In this document: in pieces, positions 1 through 7,161 of the stretch
Layout: each line of letters opens with the position of its first letter
Position numbering within the stretch: the stretch's first letter is position 1
Assembly: GCA_021821225.1 (NCBI GenBank)
Contig: JAKACR010000053.1
Span: 1 to 12,834 of the forward strand
Direction of reading: 5' to 3'
Length of the DNA: 12,834 nucleotides
Source: Bacillota bacterium
GTDB lineage: Bacteria; Bacillota; Bacilli; Alicyclobacillales; SLC66
Translations under genes and position numbers: made by a program
The notes under the pieces: generated by a model
Database searches by the model: none
What the model was told of the DNA's origin: nothing
The model's input: only the letters and a program-made list of their open reading frames with translations

Positions 1-425
1 AGGCGATTGAAAAGAGCCAGGATTTTCTGTTCATGGGAGAGTGTCACATGCACCATATAAGGATACATGCGCAGCCAGTGCAGTCCGGACTGTGCCAGTC
101 GGCCCGCGATCACCCGCGGATTGGCGCCGATGATGTGCGCGATACCGTCGGCCACGCGCGTCAGTGTGGCCGATCCTACTTTCTGGATGGCCCCCGCGTT
201 GATATCAATGTCGTAGGCGGGGATGTCGGTGGCGAGCACATTGCCCGCGGCGTCGTAAATCGTGCCGCGGATGGCGGGCAGGGTAGTCTGTGCGGTCCAT
301 TCCTGCCGCGCCCGGTGCGTGATGAACTTGTCCACGGTCTGGACATACCAGATGCGCGCGAGGACGCCGGTAAACAGGATGACAAAGAAAGACCGGATGA
401 TAAATAGTCTGTAACGTCGCAACAT
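1..425 (-). CDS. Class B penicillin-binding protein, N-terminal part (cut by window edge)
   Basis: Reading the minus strand from ATG at 425 gives 141 codons open to the window edge. Residues 1-6 are basic (MLRRYR), about 7-27 form one membrane segment, and residues 53-58 read RGTIYD followed by GNVLATD. This is the typical start of the PBP dimerisation (N-terminal pedestal) domain of class B PBPs such as FtsI/PBP2B/SpoVD, which cross-link peptidoglycan stem peptides outside the membrane. The transpeptidase domain with its SxxK, SxN and KTG motifs would lie outside the window, so the subtype (division or sporulation) cannot be decided. A GGAGG ribosome binding site at about 434-438 (minus strand) lies about 8 bases before the ATG and fixes the start. 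The upstream neighbour is a ClC channel, not mraW/ftsL, so this is probably not the copy in the division (dcw) cluster. Confidence 0.8.
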   Translation of the reverse strand, partial: MLRRYRLFIIRSFFVILFTGVLARIWYVQTVDKFITHRARQEWTAQTTLPAIRGTIYDAAGNVLATDIPAYDIDINAGAIQKVGSATLTRVADGIAHIIGANPRVIAGRLAQSGLHWLRMYPYMVHVTLSHEQKILALFNR

Positions 426-445
426 GAAATCCGTTCCTCCACACT

Positions 446-460
446 TTTAGAGGTTGTTCA
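446..460. repeat. R4: solo end of the AGAGGTTGTTCA repeat family
   Basis: The 15 bases TTTAGAGGTTGTTCA are identical to the outer right end of repeat R1 (reverse complement of 2674-2688). No matching second end lies nearby. It sits 20 bases upstream of the PBP start codon, just before its ribosome binding site. A relic end of an element is the best reading; a chance match is possible because it is short. Confidence 0.45.
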
Positions 461-500
461 TCCGGCGTCGCGGGTGAGGCCGCCGTCGGCCGACCGGTAT

Positions 501-2543
501 TCAGGATGGATGGTCTTGCGACAAGTGCTGATGCGTTGGAACTCCGGGGCGAAACAGTTGAAGAATGGCATCCATTTCGCGAACAGGCGATACGAACAGC
601 AGAAGTTCGTCGTCGGCGCGCAGGGAAGTCGCACCATGGGGAATCAGCACCTGTTCCGCGCGACGGATGGACACCACGACAACCTGAGGGGGCAGGTGCA
701 GACTCATCAGCGGTTGATCCGCCAGCGGGCTGTCTGCGGACAGCGAGACGGTGACAAATTGGCCGCCGTCGCCGTATAACCCCTGCAATTGCCGGATCTT
801 GGCGGTGGACTCGGTCGAATGCAATGTGAAGGAATTGTAAGCGCGCATCACGTCCCGTTCTGTGAGCACACCCTGTACGGTGACGCCGTCGTCCGCGACG
901 ACGGGCAGCATGGATACGTCGTGAAAGGTGAACAAGCGCATCGCTTCCTCCAGCGTCTGCTGGCCGCGCACCTTCGGAACACTGTGCGCGAGGACAGCGC
1001 CGACCCTGGTGTGAAGAGGCGTGCTTTCAAACAGCGGTCGCAGGTCGTCAAATGCCAGGAGACCCACGAGGCGCAGGTCATCGTCCGCGACGATCGCGGC
1101 GTGATCGCGGACCTGCGATAGGATCTGATAGGCGGATTCGATCGTGTCGTCAGGGGACAGCACCACATCGGCCGGGACCATGGCGGAATGGATCGGGATG
1201 CGCTCCGTCGGGCGCACCTCATTGCCCCGCAGGATGCGGATCCCGCGGCGGGTCAGTGTGACCGTGTACATAGAATCCCTCGTGATGACGCCATGCACCA
1301 CGTAGGCGGTGATGCACGCGGCAATGACCACCGGCGTCAACTGGTAATCCCCTGTGACCTCCAGGAGAATCGTGATGGCGACAAACGGCGCTTGCGCCGC
1401 TGCGGCAAAGATGGCGCCCATGCCCGCGATGGCGTAGATCTCGGGATGGGGGATGAGAGAAGGGAAAAGCCGTTGCAGCAAATTGCCGAACAGGCCGCCT
1501 GTCATGGCGCCGAGAAACAGCGACGGGGCGAAGACGCCGCCGGATCCGCCCGCGCTGACGGTTGTCAGTGTGGCGATGTATTTCAGTGCGAACAGGATTG
1601 CCAACGCGCTTAGCGCCAGTCTGCCGGACAGCGCCTCGTGGACCGTCGGATAGCCGACCCCGAGCACTTCGGGCGCGGCCAAACCGATGATTCCGACGGT
1701 GAGGCCACCGGCAAGATTTTTCACCCAAAATGGGGCTCGCCACGCCCGCACCGTATCTTCCGCAAGCGTGAGACCCTTGGAATAACCGAGCCCCACCACG
1801 CCGGCGACCAGTCCCAGGACGATCATGAACAGCAGCGCCTCTGGATGGATGACGGGGTATGGATTGGTCTGGAGGACAGCGTGATTGCCCATGAAGGCGT
1901 CGAAGACGGTCGAGCCGGTCACCGCCGAGAGAAAGACCGGCATGATCGCCCCCATGGCGTAGCTGCCGAGGATCACCTCCAACCCGAAAAAACCGCCCGC
2001 GATAGGGGCGTTGAACGTGGCGGCGATTCCGGCCGCCGATCCGCAGGCCAGCAGCAGCGAGATGTATTTGTCGGGCAGCCGGAACACCTGTCCGACGACG
2101 GAACCGAAGGCGCCTCCGATCAGCGCGATCGGCCCCTCGCGGCCCACGGAACCGCCGGCGCCGATCGTGATGGCCGGCGCCAGGATGCCGAAAAAGGCGA
2201 TGCGAGGGCGGATCCTGCCGCCGCGCAGGGCCAGGGACTCAAGGATTTGTGGAACGCCGTGCCCCTTCACCTCGCGGGCGAAAAAGTGGGTGATGACCCC
2301 CACAAGCATCAGGCCGACGGCCGGAATCAAGGCACTCCACAGAGTGGCGGCAGCGTGCGGTGCGTGAAAGAGCAGGAAGAACAAATGGATCATGTCGCGA
2401 AAGACGATGGCGCCAAGGCCGCCGATGATTCCCACAAGAATGGCGAAAGTGCCGAGCGCGACAGGCTCGCGAAAAGGGTGGTTGAGCCAGAAGGCAAGAC
2501 GGGTAGAACGAAGGGGGGAGTCGGCCGGCGCCGGGTGTTGCAT
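501..2543 (-). CDS. ClC-family voltage-gated chloride channel with CBS pair and TrkA-C domain
   Basis: The 680-residue product carries a full ClC core (about 20-420). The signature motifs are GHGVP (94-98), GREGP (134-138, with the gating Glu136), GGVFAP (335-340) and the pore Tyr400 in GDYQL. Two CBS domains (about 451-572) and a TrkA-C/RCK-C domain (about 590-665) follow, pointing to cytoplasmic ligand control. By alignment from memory to E. coli ClC-ec1, the inner proton Glu203 is Val190 here (FGLEV), as in channel-type ClC-0, and Ser107 of GSGIP is His95. This suggests passive anion conduction rather than H+/Cl- exchange (inference). The ATG at 2543 has a GAGGT ribosome binding site 9 bases upstream. 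An alternative TTG at 2564 (GGAG, 7 bases) would add seven residues. A TATAAT at 2596-2591 supplies a probable promoter. It lies 75 bases upstream of the PBP gene in the same direction. Confidence 0.93.
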   Translation of the reverse strand: MQHPAPADSPLRSTRLAFWLNHPFREPVALGTFAILVGIIGGLGAIVFRDMIHLFFLLFHAPHAAATLWSALIPAVGLMLVGVITHFFAREVKGHGVPQILESLALRGGRIRPRIAFFGILAPAITIGAGGSVGREGPIALIGGAFGSVVGQVFRLPDKYISLLLACGSAAGIAATFNAPIAGGFFGLEVILGSYAMGAIMPVFLSAVTGSTVFDAFMGNHAVLQTNPYPVIHPEALLFMIVLGLVAGVVGLGYSKGLTLAEDTVRAWRAPFWVKNLAGGLTVGIIGLAAPEVLGVGYPTVHEALSGRLALSALAILFALKYIATLTTVSAGGSGGVFAPSLFLGAMTGGLFGNLLQRLFPSLIPHPEIYAIAGMGAIFAAAAQAPFVAITILLEVTGDYQLTPVVIAACITAYVVHGVITRDSMYTVTLTRRGIRILRGNEVRPTERIPIHSAMVPADVVLSPDDTIESAYQILSQVRDHAAIVADDDLRLVGLLAFDDLRPLFESTPLHTRVGAVLAHSVPKVRGQQTLEEAMRLFTFHDVSMLPVVADDGVTVQGVLTERDVMRAYNSFTLHSTESTAKIRQLQGLYGDGGQFVTVSLSADSPLADQPLMSLHLPPQVVVVSIRRAEQVLIPHGATSLRADDELLLFVSPVREMDAILQLFRPGVPTHQHLSQDHPS

Positions 2544-2590
2544 GAACGGATGACCTCGTTTCAACTGGTTTCTCCAAAACTCTAGTCTTA

Positions 2591-2616
2591 ATTATAACAT
2601 AATAGGCCCTGTTCAA
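2591..2616 (-). promoter_or_regulatory. Probable promoter of the ClC gene
   Basis: On the minus strand a perfect TATAAT lies at 2596-2591. The -35 region falls inside repeat R1. The best hexamer there is TTGAAC (2616-2611), only 14 bases from the -10; TTTTGA at 16 bases is weaker. The -10 is convincing and the -35 is not. Confidence 0.45.
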
Positions 2617-2685
2617 AAAGTGGGCAGGGTTGACCCTCGCAGCGAAATGCGCCGGGGAGTTCTGCCCCCTGTTTGAACAACCTCT
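2604..2685. repeat. R1: 82-bp inverted-repeat (MITE-like) element
   Basis: The left end reads AGGCCCTGTTCAAAAAG and the right end, reverse-complemented, reads AGAGGTTGTTCAAACAG, so the ends form imperfect terminal inverted repeats. Bases 2646-2685 match 10108-10147 of R3 at 39 of 40 positions. No open reading frame is inside. It sits between the ClC promoter -10 and the transposase gene. I see no clear target-site duplication. Confidence 0.75.
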
Positions 2686-4450
2686 AAACGCAAGTTCACG
2701 CTTTAGGGCGCCTGAAATCACAAGTCCCGTAAGGGTTTGTCGGAATTTGGCCAAGTGCGGTTCTGGCTACCGTCTCACAGCTTGACCCCAAGGGCCTCGA
2801 GGAGCACGCGCTGATCCCGTGTCGGCACCGTGATCTGTTCAAACTGCTGCCCACCGCACTCCACCGTGTTTCGCTGTAGCCCCTTCAACTTCTCGATCGC
2901 CAAGTGAAAGCTCTCATACGCCGGATCGTTTGTCTCGCGAAGCGGACGCAGCGCGCGCATCATATGCCACTGCACGTAGTACGCCAGCATGCACAAAAAT
3001 ACATGCGCCCGTATCCGATCCTCCAAGCGATGAAACACGGGCCGCAGTTCCAGATGCATCGTCTTCATGTTTCGAAACGCCTGCTCCACCTGCTGGAGTC
3101 CCTTGTACGTCTCCACCACCTCATCGGCTGCCAGTTGTTCCGCCGGCACCGACGTACGCACCACGTAGATCCCGTCGAGCTTCGCTTCGCGCTCGATGCC
3201 CGCATTGTTTCGCGTCCACGTCAGGGATCGCTCCTCCATCTGCACGTCGAAGTGCTTGGCCATCTTGTGCTTGTTGAGGATCCTCCCGACCGCCATTCCG
3301 ATGGCGTCCGTCTTCACGAGACTCCCCGCCTGCACCCGTGCCTGCACTTGCTGTAGGTCTTTCTCGGTGGCTGCCAGCAAATCCGCCCGATTCCGTCGCC
3401 GCTCCTCGCGCACCAAGGGATTCAGGCAGACGACCAGCCGCTCCCCCGGAAACAGGGGGTCTTCAATCTCGGCCAAGTCGGTCTGATCGAAGAGCGACAG
3501 TTGGATCGATCCGCGTTCATGCAGCTTCTGGATGTCTCCCGATCGCAGCGTGGTGATCCAGCCGTAGTCGACCGCCTGCAGATCCGGAATCCGCGTCTTG
3601 GTGATCATCCCCCGGTCCCCGACCATCACCAGACGCCCAAATCCGTACCGCGTACGCAACCGGGTGATCTGCTCCTTGAGGGTATCGGGATCGGACATGT
3701 TGCCAGGGCACACCTCGATGGCCACCGGACAACCGCGGCGGTCCGTGAGCAGTCCGTAGGTGAACTGCTTTTTCCCGCGCTTCTTGTCCCGGTTGTATCC
3801 AAACTCCGCGAGCGGGCAGTGCGTGCCCTCGAAGTAGGAGGACGACAGGTCGTACAGCACGAGCGCGCCGTCAGCCAGGTGCCGCTTGGCCAATCGGGAC
3901 TCGATGCGCGACTGCTGCGCCAGCAGGGTGTCCATCGCGTCATAGAGCGCGTTGACCGACAGTGTATCCGGAATGGACAGCAGAGCGGGCAAGGTGGTCT
4001 GCTGCCAGTACGAGGCGGTGAACCGCTTGGACCCGGGTTCGACCAGGCGGGCGATGATCATGCCCAGCACGAGGGAGCGCCACGGTACGTCACCACCGAT
4101 GACCGTGTCGAGCCCAATCTGGCGAATGACCGAGAGAACTGCCCAGACAGCGCCGTGGGCATGGGAAGCGACAATCTGCAGGACCTCCGCAGCGGGGAGC
4201 AACGTCTCCCCTTTGAGGGCGCGGCGCACGACCTCGATGACGGACTCCGGGAGTGCCGAGAGATTGGCCAGTGTGCGATGCTTGACCTTACCGTCCTCGC
4301 GGTAGGTCTGACGCAGCAGCGTGGTGGTGTAGGTGGTGCCTTTGTAGGTGCGTTTAGTAATGGCTATGTGCATGGCATCCGATTTAGTTTTCATGCCGTA
4401 TATATTCGACGTATGTCCTAAATATCCTGCCTTAAAACAAAATATTTAGT
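2686..4450 (-). mobile_element. IS1634-family insertion sequence (approximate bounds)
   Basis: A complete transposase gene (2775-4394) is flanked by about 90 bases on the left and an AT-rich stretch on the right, which indicates an insertion sequence. I compared the two flanks for terminal inverted repeats and found only a weak match (TTTAGGGC at about 2701, TTTAAGGC on the opposite strand at about 4430) and no target duplication. The ends given are therefore guesses. An 8-bp inverted repeat, CTAAATAT/ATATTTAG (4418-4425 and 4442-4449), lies upstream of the transposase and could mark that end or act in expression. Confidence 0.4.
2775..4394 (-). CDS. IS1634-family DDE transposase (IS4 superfamily)
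   Basis: The 539-residue protein looks full length and intact. The catalytic acidic residues are visible as Asp182 (LYDLSSSYFEG), Asp260 (VGDRGM) and Glu437 in YKGLQQVEQAFR, the YREK-like motif of IS4-superfamily enzymes. A long insertion separates the second Asp from the Glu, as in the IS1634 family. Its role is cut-and-paste movement of its own element. The start ATG at 4394 has no convincing ribosome binding site; ATG 4373 (MHIAITKRTYKG) is an alternative. Low native translation is usual for transposases. The reading frame has no stops or shifts, so the element may still be active or recently acquired. It interrupts no recognisable gene and lies between the ClC promoter region and the sigma factor region. 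Confidence 0.93.
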   Translation of the reverse strand: MKTKSDAMHIAITKRTYKGTTYTTTLLRQTYREDGKVKHRTLANLSALPESVIEVVRRALKGETLLPAAEVLQIVASHAHGAVWAVLSVIRQIGLDTVIGGDVPWRSLVLGMIIARLVEPGSKRFTASYWQQTTLPALLSIPDTLSVNALYDAMDTLLAQQSRIESRLAKRHLADGALVLYDLSSSYFEGTHCPLAEFGYNRDKKRGKKQFTYGLLTDRRGCPVAIEVCPGNMSDPDTLKEQITRLRTRYGFGRLVMVGDRGMITKTRIPDLQAVDYGWITTLRSGDIQKLHERGSIQLSLFDQTDLAEIEDPLFPGERLVVCLNPLVREERRRNRADLLAATEKDLQQVQARVQAGSLVKTDAIGMAVGRILNKHKMAKHFDVQMEERSLTWTRNNAGIEREAKLDGIYVVRTSVPAEQLAADEVVETYKGLQQVEQAFRNMKTMHLELRPVFHRLEDRIRAHVFLCMLAYYVQWHMMRALRPLRETNDPAYESFHLAIEKLKGLQRNTVECGGQQFEQITVPTRDQRVLLEALGVKL

Positions 4451-4670
4451 GGCTACATTTTTGGGATAAAAAAGCCTCTACTCCTTTTCGTGATGCGGTT
4501 TGAGAGGCGATTAGCTTGGTGAACTTCCGTCTAAATAGTGCCCGGTGGAATGGCGGACGGCCCGACCATTGCGCGTTGGCCACTCTCATGGTACATACTA
4601 AGGTGGGAAGTGCCCGCAAGAATCCTGTGCGTACGCGGGCGATGTCACGTGCACGGTGGGAGAGGTTCCG
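4395..4670. other. Intergenic stretch between transposase and sigma factor
   Basis: The left half is AT-rich and probably contains the end of the insertion sequence. GCCTC (4474-4478) and GAGGC (4504-4508) form a short inverted repeat. The right half turns GC-rich and should carry the sigma factor promoter, but I cannot place -35/-10 boxes: an ECF-like GGAAG at 4605 and CGTA at 4630 are spaced too widely. Confidence 0.4.
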
Positions 4671-5246
4671 TTGTCCGATGACGACCTGCTGGAGGCGATC
4701 AGCCGCGGGGAAGGAACGGCGCTTGCGCAACTGTACGACCGGCACGCACTGACCGTCGAACGGATCGCCCGGCAGTTGATCCGCGACGAGCAAAGGGTGC
4801 AGGACATCGTGCAGGAGGTGTTTGCGCGCATCTGGACCACGGGCGCGCGGCGCTACACGGCGATCAATTTTCACAGTTGGCTGTATGTCCTGGTCCGGCG
4901 CATCGCGTTGGATTTCCTGCGCCATGAGCAACGCCGTCCGCAGACATTTGTGGCGGATGTGGAGCTTCTGGCGCATACGGTGGGCGAGCATGCGCAAGGC
5001 GCGGGGTGGGAGGGGATGTCCTCCTTGAAACTCGACTTGCTTCACGCCTTGGGTGATCTCCCGGAAGAGCAGCGATTGATCCTGAAAATGACGTATTTCA
5101 GCGGGTTTACGCTAAAAGAGACCGCTTCCCTGCTGGACATTCCCCTGGGGACCGTGAAAACTCGCCTCCATCAGGGACTGTTGAGATTGCGCGGCATCAT
5201 GTCGGATTGGGAAAGGGGAGACACGCATGAATCCGGACGCCGGTGA
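4671..5246 (+). CDS. ECF-type RNA polymerase sigma factor (sigma-70 family, SigK-like)
   Basis: The 191-residue product has sigma region 2 (about 15-84, with DIVQEVFARIW, the core-binding and -10 recognition part) and region 4 (about 120-175, LPEEQRLIL followed by a helix-turn-helix, GTVKTRLHQGLLRLR, for -35 recognition). Regions 1 and 3 are absent, as in ECF sigmas. I chose the TTG at 4671 because GGGAGAGG lies 5-8 bases upstream and the protein then begins SDDDLLEAI, a normal ECF start. A GTG at 4656 has no good ribosome binding site. The last 20 bases overlap the start of an RskA-type anti-sigma gene, so the two are translationally coupled and this sigma is probably held at the membrane until a signal releases it. 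The signal cannot be read from the sequence. Confidence 0.93.
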   Translation: MSDDDLLEAISRGEGTALAQLYDRHALTVERIARQLIRDEQRVQDIVQEVFARIWTTGARRYTAINFHSWLYVLVRRIALDFLRHEQRRPQTFVADVELLAHTVGEHAQGAGWEGMSSLKLDLLHALGDLPEEQRLILKMTYFSGFTLKETASLLDIPLGTVKTRLHQGLLRLRGIMSDWERGDTHESGRR

Positions 5247-6132
5247 TCATGCGGTCACGCACGATCATTTGCTGGAATATGTGATGGGTGAGCTGGACGA
5301 TGTCCAGGTAAGTCAGTTTGAACAGCATCTCGCGCGTTGTTCGCGCTGCCGCGGCGACGTGAAGGCGTTGTTGCCCGTTCACGCCGAGCTGATGACGCTC
5401 CACCCGGATGCGCGGTTGCCGGATCGTCGTTCGCAGGCCAAGTCCGCGGTTCTGCAGCACGCTTTCTCCCGCCGTCTGCCCAATCGCCCGGTGGAACCTG
5501 GAGAGGACGGACCGGCGCAGGCGGTGGTTGCCAAACCACCCGGCAGGCAGTGGGCGGGCGGTGTTCGCGGCCGTCTGCGGTTTCGCCGCGCAATCCTTAT
5601 TGCGGGTACGGTCAGCGCACTGTTGGTCGGCGGCGTGTTCGCGTGGAGCGAACACGCGGAGCGACCCGCAAACCAGCCGCCGTCTTTCGTTCGCACGGGA
5701 AAGACGACGGCAAACGAGTCTGGCGGCGCACACGGCAAAGCAGCGCACTGGCCGTCCGGTTCCGCGGGGTTGGCAGCTTCCTGGGATAATCCGGGCGCGC
5801 TGGCCGCGGCGCTCCACCCGACGTCCGCCTTTGCCGGCGCGCGCGGGCAGGTTCGCCTGTTGTTGGCGCAAAACGCGAGCCGCATACTGGTGCAGGTGGC
5901 CGAGGTGCCCATGCAGTCGCATCTTGGGTGCTACGCAGTGTGGGAGGAGCAAAACGGCCGACTGCGCAGCCTCGGCGAGTTCCTTGTCAACAGCAACGGT
6001 GCGGGGAGGATCGTGGTTCCGGTTCCTCCGGGCGGTCTGCGGGGCAGGATTGTGGTGACGCTCGAACCGCGCTGGGGTGATTCTGAGCCGCAGGGACCCG
6101 CCGTTCTTTCGGGGCAGGTCGTCAGCGCCTAA
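5227..6132 (+). CDS. RskA-type membrane anti-sigma factor with zinc-binding ASD
   Basis: The 301-residue protein begins with an anti-sigma domain containing the zinc motif H34-x3-C38-x2-C41 (HLARCSRC). An 80-residue linker is followed by a single membrane helix (about 122-140) and an extracytoplasmic domain at about 200-301. The stretch with CYAVWEEQNG and VTLEP matches the RskA C-terminal domain (YQVW...VTLEP pattern). The N-terminal domain should sequester the overlapping ECF sigma factor. By family precedent, release would follow regulated intramembrane proteolysis. ATG 5227 has a GGGGAG ribosome binding site 7 bases upstream, inside the sigma gene. The linker is rich in Arg and Pro and looks poorly conserved. 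The 30 bases after the stop resemble the end of the repeat family (R6). Confidence 0.9.
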   Translation: MNPDAGDHAVTHDHLLEYVMGELDDVQVSQFEQHLARCSRCRGDVKALLPVHAELMTLHPDARLPDRRSQAKSAVLQHAFSRRLPNRPVEPGEDGPAQAVVAKPPGRQWAGGVRGRLRFRRAILIAGTVSALLVGGVFAWSEHAERPANQPPSFVRTGKTTANESGGAHGKAAHWPSGSAGLAASWDNPGALAAALHPTSAFAGARGQVRLLLAQNASRILVQVAEVPMQSHLGCYAVWEEQNGRLRSLGEFLVNSNGAGRIVVPVPPGGLRGRIVVTLEPRWGDSEPQGPAVLSGQVVSA

Positions 6133-6162
6133 AAGAGCGTGCCCAAAAGAGGGCGGGCCAAG
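6131..6162. repeat. R6: degenerate left end of the repeat family
   Basis: Directly at the rskA-like stop codon the sequence AAAGAGCGTGCCCAAAAGAG continues into GGGCGGGCC. It aligns with the left end of R2 (AAAGAGCCTGTTCAAAAAGAG then GGCAGGT) with few changes. No right end is visible before the next gene, so this is a decayed or partial copy. Confidence 0.35.
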
Positions 6163-6276
6163 ATGCGCGCCGAAGCCCTGCACCGCAGAATTCTCGACCC
6201 TTTTCGGACAGTCTTTAAAACCGGATGGGCGTCTGTGGCGTTCATAGGGCGAGAACACTGCGAAGAGGTAACCGGA

Positions 6277-6975
6277 ATGAACGCACAGCATGAGAAAATC
6301 CGCCTGTTGCTCCTTGATGACGCCCCGCTGTTTCGCGTTGGTCTTAAAGAGATTCTGAATGCCGTTGCTGATCTGGAAGTGGTGGGAGAAGCGGAGAATG
6401 ACCAGTCGGGAGTCGATCTTTGCCGCGACGTTTTGCCCGACGTGGCGGTCGTCGGATGGGAGGCGCAGCGTTTTTGCGCGAGCGATGCCATCGTCCGGTT
6501 GCGGTACACCCGGCCGGAGATGCGTGTGCTGGTGTTGGCCGCCGCCGACGACGAGTCCATTTTGCGCGCGGTGTTCCACGCAGGCGCGGCAGGTCTGACG
6601 CTGAAATCTGCCGCACGCGATCAGATCGTGAGCGATGTGCGCCGGATAAGCCGGGGGCGGATGGTGATTCCCGAAGAACTGTTGCGTATGGTGATGGAGG
6701 ACTATTTGACCCGCGAACCGCCGTGCAAAGAGGGGGCGGAGTGCCTGACGGCGCGCGAGCGGGAAGTATTGAGGTGCTTGAGCACGGGGGCGTCCAACAA
6801 GGACATTTCCGGAGCGCTCGGGATTAGCCCGAATACGGTACAGAACCATGTGGTGAACATTTTGCGCAAACTGCGTCTGGAGAATCGCGTCCAGGCGACG
6901 GCGTACGCTGTTCGCAATCGTTTGACGCCGGACGGCCGGGGGCGGGACGCGGGTGCGATCACTGTGCAAAAATAA
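6277..6975 (+). CDS. LuxR/NarL-type response regulator with degenerate receiver
   Basis: The 232-residue product has a receiver domain (about 8-120) and a LuxR-type helix-turn-helix (about 157-212; LTAREREVLRCLSTGASNKD, then TVQNHV and ILRKL). The acidic pair Asp14-Asp15 and Lys110 are present. The phospho-acceptor site is Gly60, in LPDVAVVGW where PDVVLMD is usual, and the Thr/Ser switch residue is Ala88. Conventional aspartyl phosphorylation therefore looks impossible, and it probably acts as an atypical, constitutive or ligand-responsive DNA-binding protein. The start is ATG 6277, with AGAGG 8 bases upstream. An upstream in-frame ATG at 6139 would add 46 residues unlike any receiver start. 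No sensor kinase gene is adjacent. It follows the sigma/anti-sigma pair after a 144-base gap, so joint expression is possible but not shown. Confidence 0.88.
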   Translation: MNAQHEKIRLLLLDDAPLFRVGLKEILNAVADLEVVGEAENDQSGVDLCRDVLPDVAVVGWEAQRFCASDAIVRLRYTRPEMRVLVLAAADDESILRAVFHAGAAGLTLKSAARDQIVSDVRRISRGRMVIPEELLRMVMEDYLTREPPCKEGAECLTAREREVLRCLSTGASNKDISGALGISPNTVQNHVVNILRKLRLENRVQATAYAVRNRLTPDGRGRDAGAITVQK

Positions 6976-7000
6976 GCGGCCAACTGATCGTGGAGGAAGA

Positions 7001-7072
7001 ATGGAGGGAGAAAGACGGTGGCATCACTGGCGAATATATTGTAAAATTTACAGGTGCATATCAATTAATTAA
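7001..7072 (+). CDS. Possible 23-residue leader or small protein (doubtful)
   Basis: ATG 7001 is preceded by GGAGGAAGA, a strong ribosome binding site with rather short spacing, and the frame closes at TAA 7070-7072, exactly where repeat R2 begins. The product would be basic and aromatic-rich (MEGERRWHHWRIYCKIYRC and so on). No family is recognisable. The strong ribosome binding site is the only support, and it could be a relic of a gene interrupted by the repeat. Confidence 0.15.
   Translation: MEGERRWHHWRIYCKIYRCISIN
7040..7052. promoter_or_regulatory. Palindrome TGTAAAATTTACA, possible operator
   Basis: Perfect 6-bp arms (TGTAAA/TTTACA) around one central base lie in an AT-rich stretch between the response regulator and galE, unlike the GC-rich surroundings. 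TTTACA at 7047-7052 could also serve as a -35 box for galE, but no good -10 follows. The regulator is unknown. Confidence 0.25.
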
Positions 7073-7138
7073 AGAGCCTGTTCAAAAAGAGGGCAGGTAA
7101 GCCCCGCGCAGTTCTGACCTCTTTTTGAACAGGCTCTT
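7072..7138. repeat. R2: 67-bp element with perfect 21-bp inverted repeats
   Basis: The arms 7072-7092 and 7118-7138 are exact inverted copies (beginning AAGAGCCTGTTCAAAAAG) around a 25-base spacer. The spacer shares GGGCAGGTAAG and CGCGCAG with R3. Transcribed RNA would fold into a very stable hairpin between the response regulator and galE. It might end or attenuate transcription, although no clean T-run follows. Confidence 0.8.
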
Positions 7139-7161
7139 ATAGTGAAGAGGCGTTGCGGATC

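Noticed and set aside
1638..2585. 315-codon plus-strand frame opposite the ClC gene
   Set aside because: It is a shadow of the channel gene, charged and low in complexity, with no domain.
3501..4421. 306-codon plus-strand frame opposite the transposase
   Set aside because: The transposase on the minus strand has complete DDE motifs; this frame has no family pattern.
2686..4450. Exact ends and target duplication of the IS1634 element
   Set aside because: Comparing both flanks by eye gave only an 8-base weak match and no duplication, so no firm ends are claimed.
4446..5045. 199-codon minus-strand frame opposite the sigma factor
   Set aside because: It is antisense to well-defined sigma regions 2 and 4 and has no recognisable features.
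6139..6276. 46-residue N-terminal extension of the response regulator
   Set aside because: It lacks a ribosome binding site and receiver-like sequence; AGAGG precedes ATG 6277, where the receiver begins.
5197..6969. 590-codon minus-strand frame opposite the anti-sigma and response regulator genes
   Set aside because: Long antisense frames are common in GC-rich DNA. The product is Arg/His/Pro-rich without domains, while the plus strand shows clear families and ribosome binding sites.
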